The position numbers and the translations under genes were made by a program. Below are positions 63,061-64,000 of a stretch of DNA of 64,000 nt, piece after piece (position 1 is the stretch's first letter; each line of letters starts with the position of its first letter). The stretch is taken from the NCBI GenBank assembly GCA_036346205.1, contig JARFJB010000821.1, forward strand, positions 1,170,222-1,234,221. The letters run 5' to 3'. The DNA comes from Vesta saturnalis (Eukaryota > Arthropoda > Insecta > Coleoptera > Lampyridae). The notes beneath the pieces were generated by a model. It saw only the letters and a program-made list of their open reading frames with translations, was not told the origin of the DNA and did no database searches.

Positions 63061-63175
63061 AGTTTCTCCTATTTTGGCGAAACTTGATCAAACGTTGTGA
63101 AATGATCTAATATGTTAGTTTAACGATAGTGAAAAAGAGTCGATTGCGTAATCTTCTATACCTACACACGCATCT
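62640..63175. repeat. CA-rich dispersed repeat, copy 2
   Basis: TTTTCGTTCTGGAGTTATCG leads into a CA/CGCA microsatellite (62801-63060). This is followed by TTGGCGAAACTTGATCAAAC and ATCTTCTATACCTAC, matching 41865-41975. The same single-copy flanks around a CA array at two places point to a dispersed element with an expanding simple repeat inside it. Confidence 0.5.
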
Positions 63176-63179
63176 GTGG

Positions 63180-64000
63180 ATTGGAAGGTAAAAAAGAGAT
63201 GGTATTGACCTGATTGTGCATAACAAAAATACTTGAACGTTCAAATTCTGCAATAATAACATTATGTATAGTTTAAATTAAGCCGCCAAACGGATCGAAT
63301 AGTTCAGTTCAGTAGTGATAGAACATATTTTTTGAACATTAGTTCACTAGCGTTGTTAATTTCCAAGAAATTCATTTCTTGAGTTACTAACATTGGGAAA
63401 AAGTTGCTTGTTTTTAAAAATTGATCAAAACTATTGAATTCATTAAGGACTCATTTATCGCACGACTTTACGGTATTTGTAATACATTTTAAGGAATTTT
63501 TAAAAGCAATGAATTTCGGTCGTCATCGTCAAAATTTTATTGTAACACTTGGAACCATAAGGCTTAAAACTGTTAAAGAAATATGAGATCCACGTTACTC
63601 CCAATCCTCGCGTGGAATAGTGACTCGCTTAAGTAGCTTCTAAGAAAAGCCTTGTTTGAGCAGGTTAAAATAGTAACCTCTTAAGGACCATCATATTTGG
63701 AGGTGTTAGAAATTATAGTTCATTTCAAATACGCTCAAGAGAAACCAGGTTTGAATCTCGCATCAAAAATTAATCCCAAACAGTACCCTTTCGGGAAAAA
63801 ATATAGGTCAATAGTTATCACTTTGATAAAAGTTAAAAGAAACTGAACATTTAGGTAGCAGTTACTCACATATTCTTTGTTTCTAGACCTAGATTGCACG
63901 AATATACTCGTTATCAAGATTATATTTCTACTTTTGAACTCCCTATTGAAACTTTTCAATCAGCAATTATTTTTGTTGTAAAACGAATATCTTTTTTCTC
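63180..64000. other. AT-rich stretch at the right edge, nothing recognised
   Basis: No coding frame with recognisable content. Confidence 0.4.

Noticed and set aside
62606..63110. Open frames over the 62.8-63.06 kb CA array
   Set aside because: Same cause: CA/CGCA simple repeat within a dispersed element.

Overview
The window looks like AT-rich insect nuclear DNA. The evidence is spliced genes with short GT-AG introns, an animal double haem-peroxidase of the insect type, an EB-module Cys-rich gene, tRNA-derived SINEs, and a dense load of Tc1/mariner-type, pogo, Crypton, Ty3 and Academ-like elements. The order cannot be fixed from the sequence. Only two genes look like intact host genes, and both lie in the first 21.5 kb. 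No rRNA, no convincing functional tRNA and no bacterial or CRISPR-type structure was seen.

Layout, left half. A Tc1-type transposase tail (1-243) is followed by the last three exons of an EB-module, membrane-anchored gene on + (1245-1824). Converging on it from the right, on -, is a 15-exon gene for a secreted double peroxidase (DBLOX type). It runs from 21436 down to 2132 and the spliced model is 4194 nt, about 1397 residues with no internal stop. Its N-terminal peroxidase domain has lost nearly every catalytic residue, while the C-terminal domain keeps all of those checked. A basic RRKR site separates the two. Exons 1-12 are compact (17524-21436) and exons 13-15 lie at 2132-3059. Between them is a 14,464-bp phase-1 intron that cuts within the proximal active-site motif. 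That intron holds a 5.3-kb Academ-like DNA transposon with 3-bp target duplication (4703-10010), an LTR-like repeat (about 10300-12780), a tRNA-derived SINE (13797-14115) and about 2 kb of 8-bp satellite in almost perfect purine/pyrimidine alternation (14500-16620).

Layout, right half. From 21.6 kb onward I find no convincing host gene. The DNA is stacked transposable elements: a pogo-type pseudogene with a C-terminal PHD-like finger (about 22000-23360), a mariner-type element (about 23715-25720), a duplicated block of about 2.8 kb (25784-28617 and 31949-34628), several long-inverted-repeat MITEs, many abutting (TA)n arrays, a two-copy unknown Cys-containing repeat (37168-37955 and 42970-43745), a 3.4-kb inverted-repeat element with a decayed IS630/mariner transposase (43689-47135), a Ty3 fragment (47140-48170), further transposase remnants, a second copy of the LTR-like repeat (49450-51650) and a dead Crypton tyrosine recombinase (54425-55460). 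From 55.5 kb to the end I see mainly AT-rich noncoding DNA, one tandem duplication and a CA-rich dispersed repeat.

Best second-look items: the pseudo-peroxidase plus active peroxidase fusion with a possible processing site; the Academ-like element; the long Z-DNA-prone satellite inside an intron; and systematic small deletions in one member of each of two duplicate pairs, which may be biological or an assembly effect.
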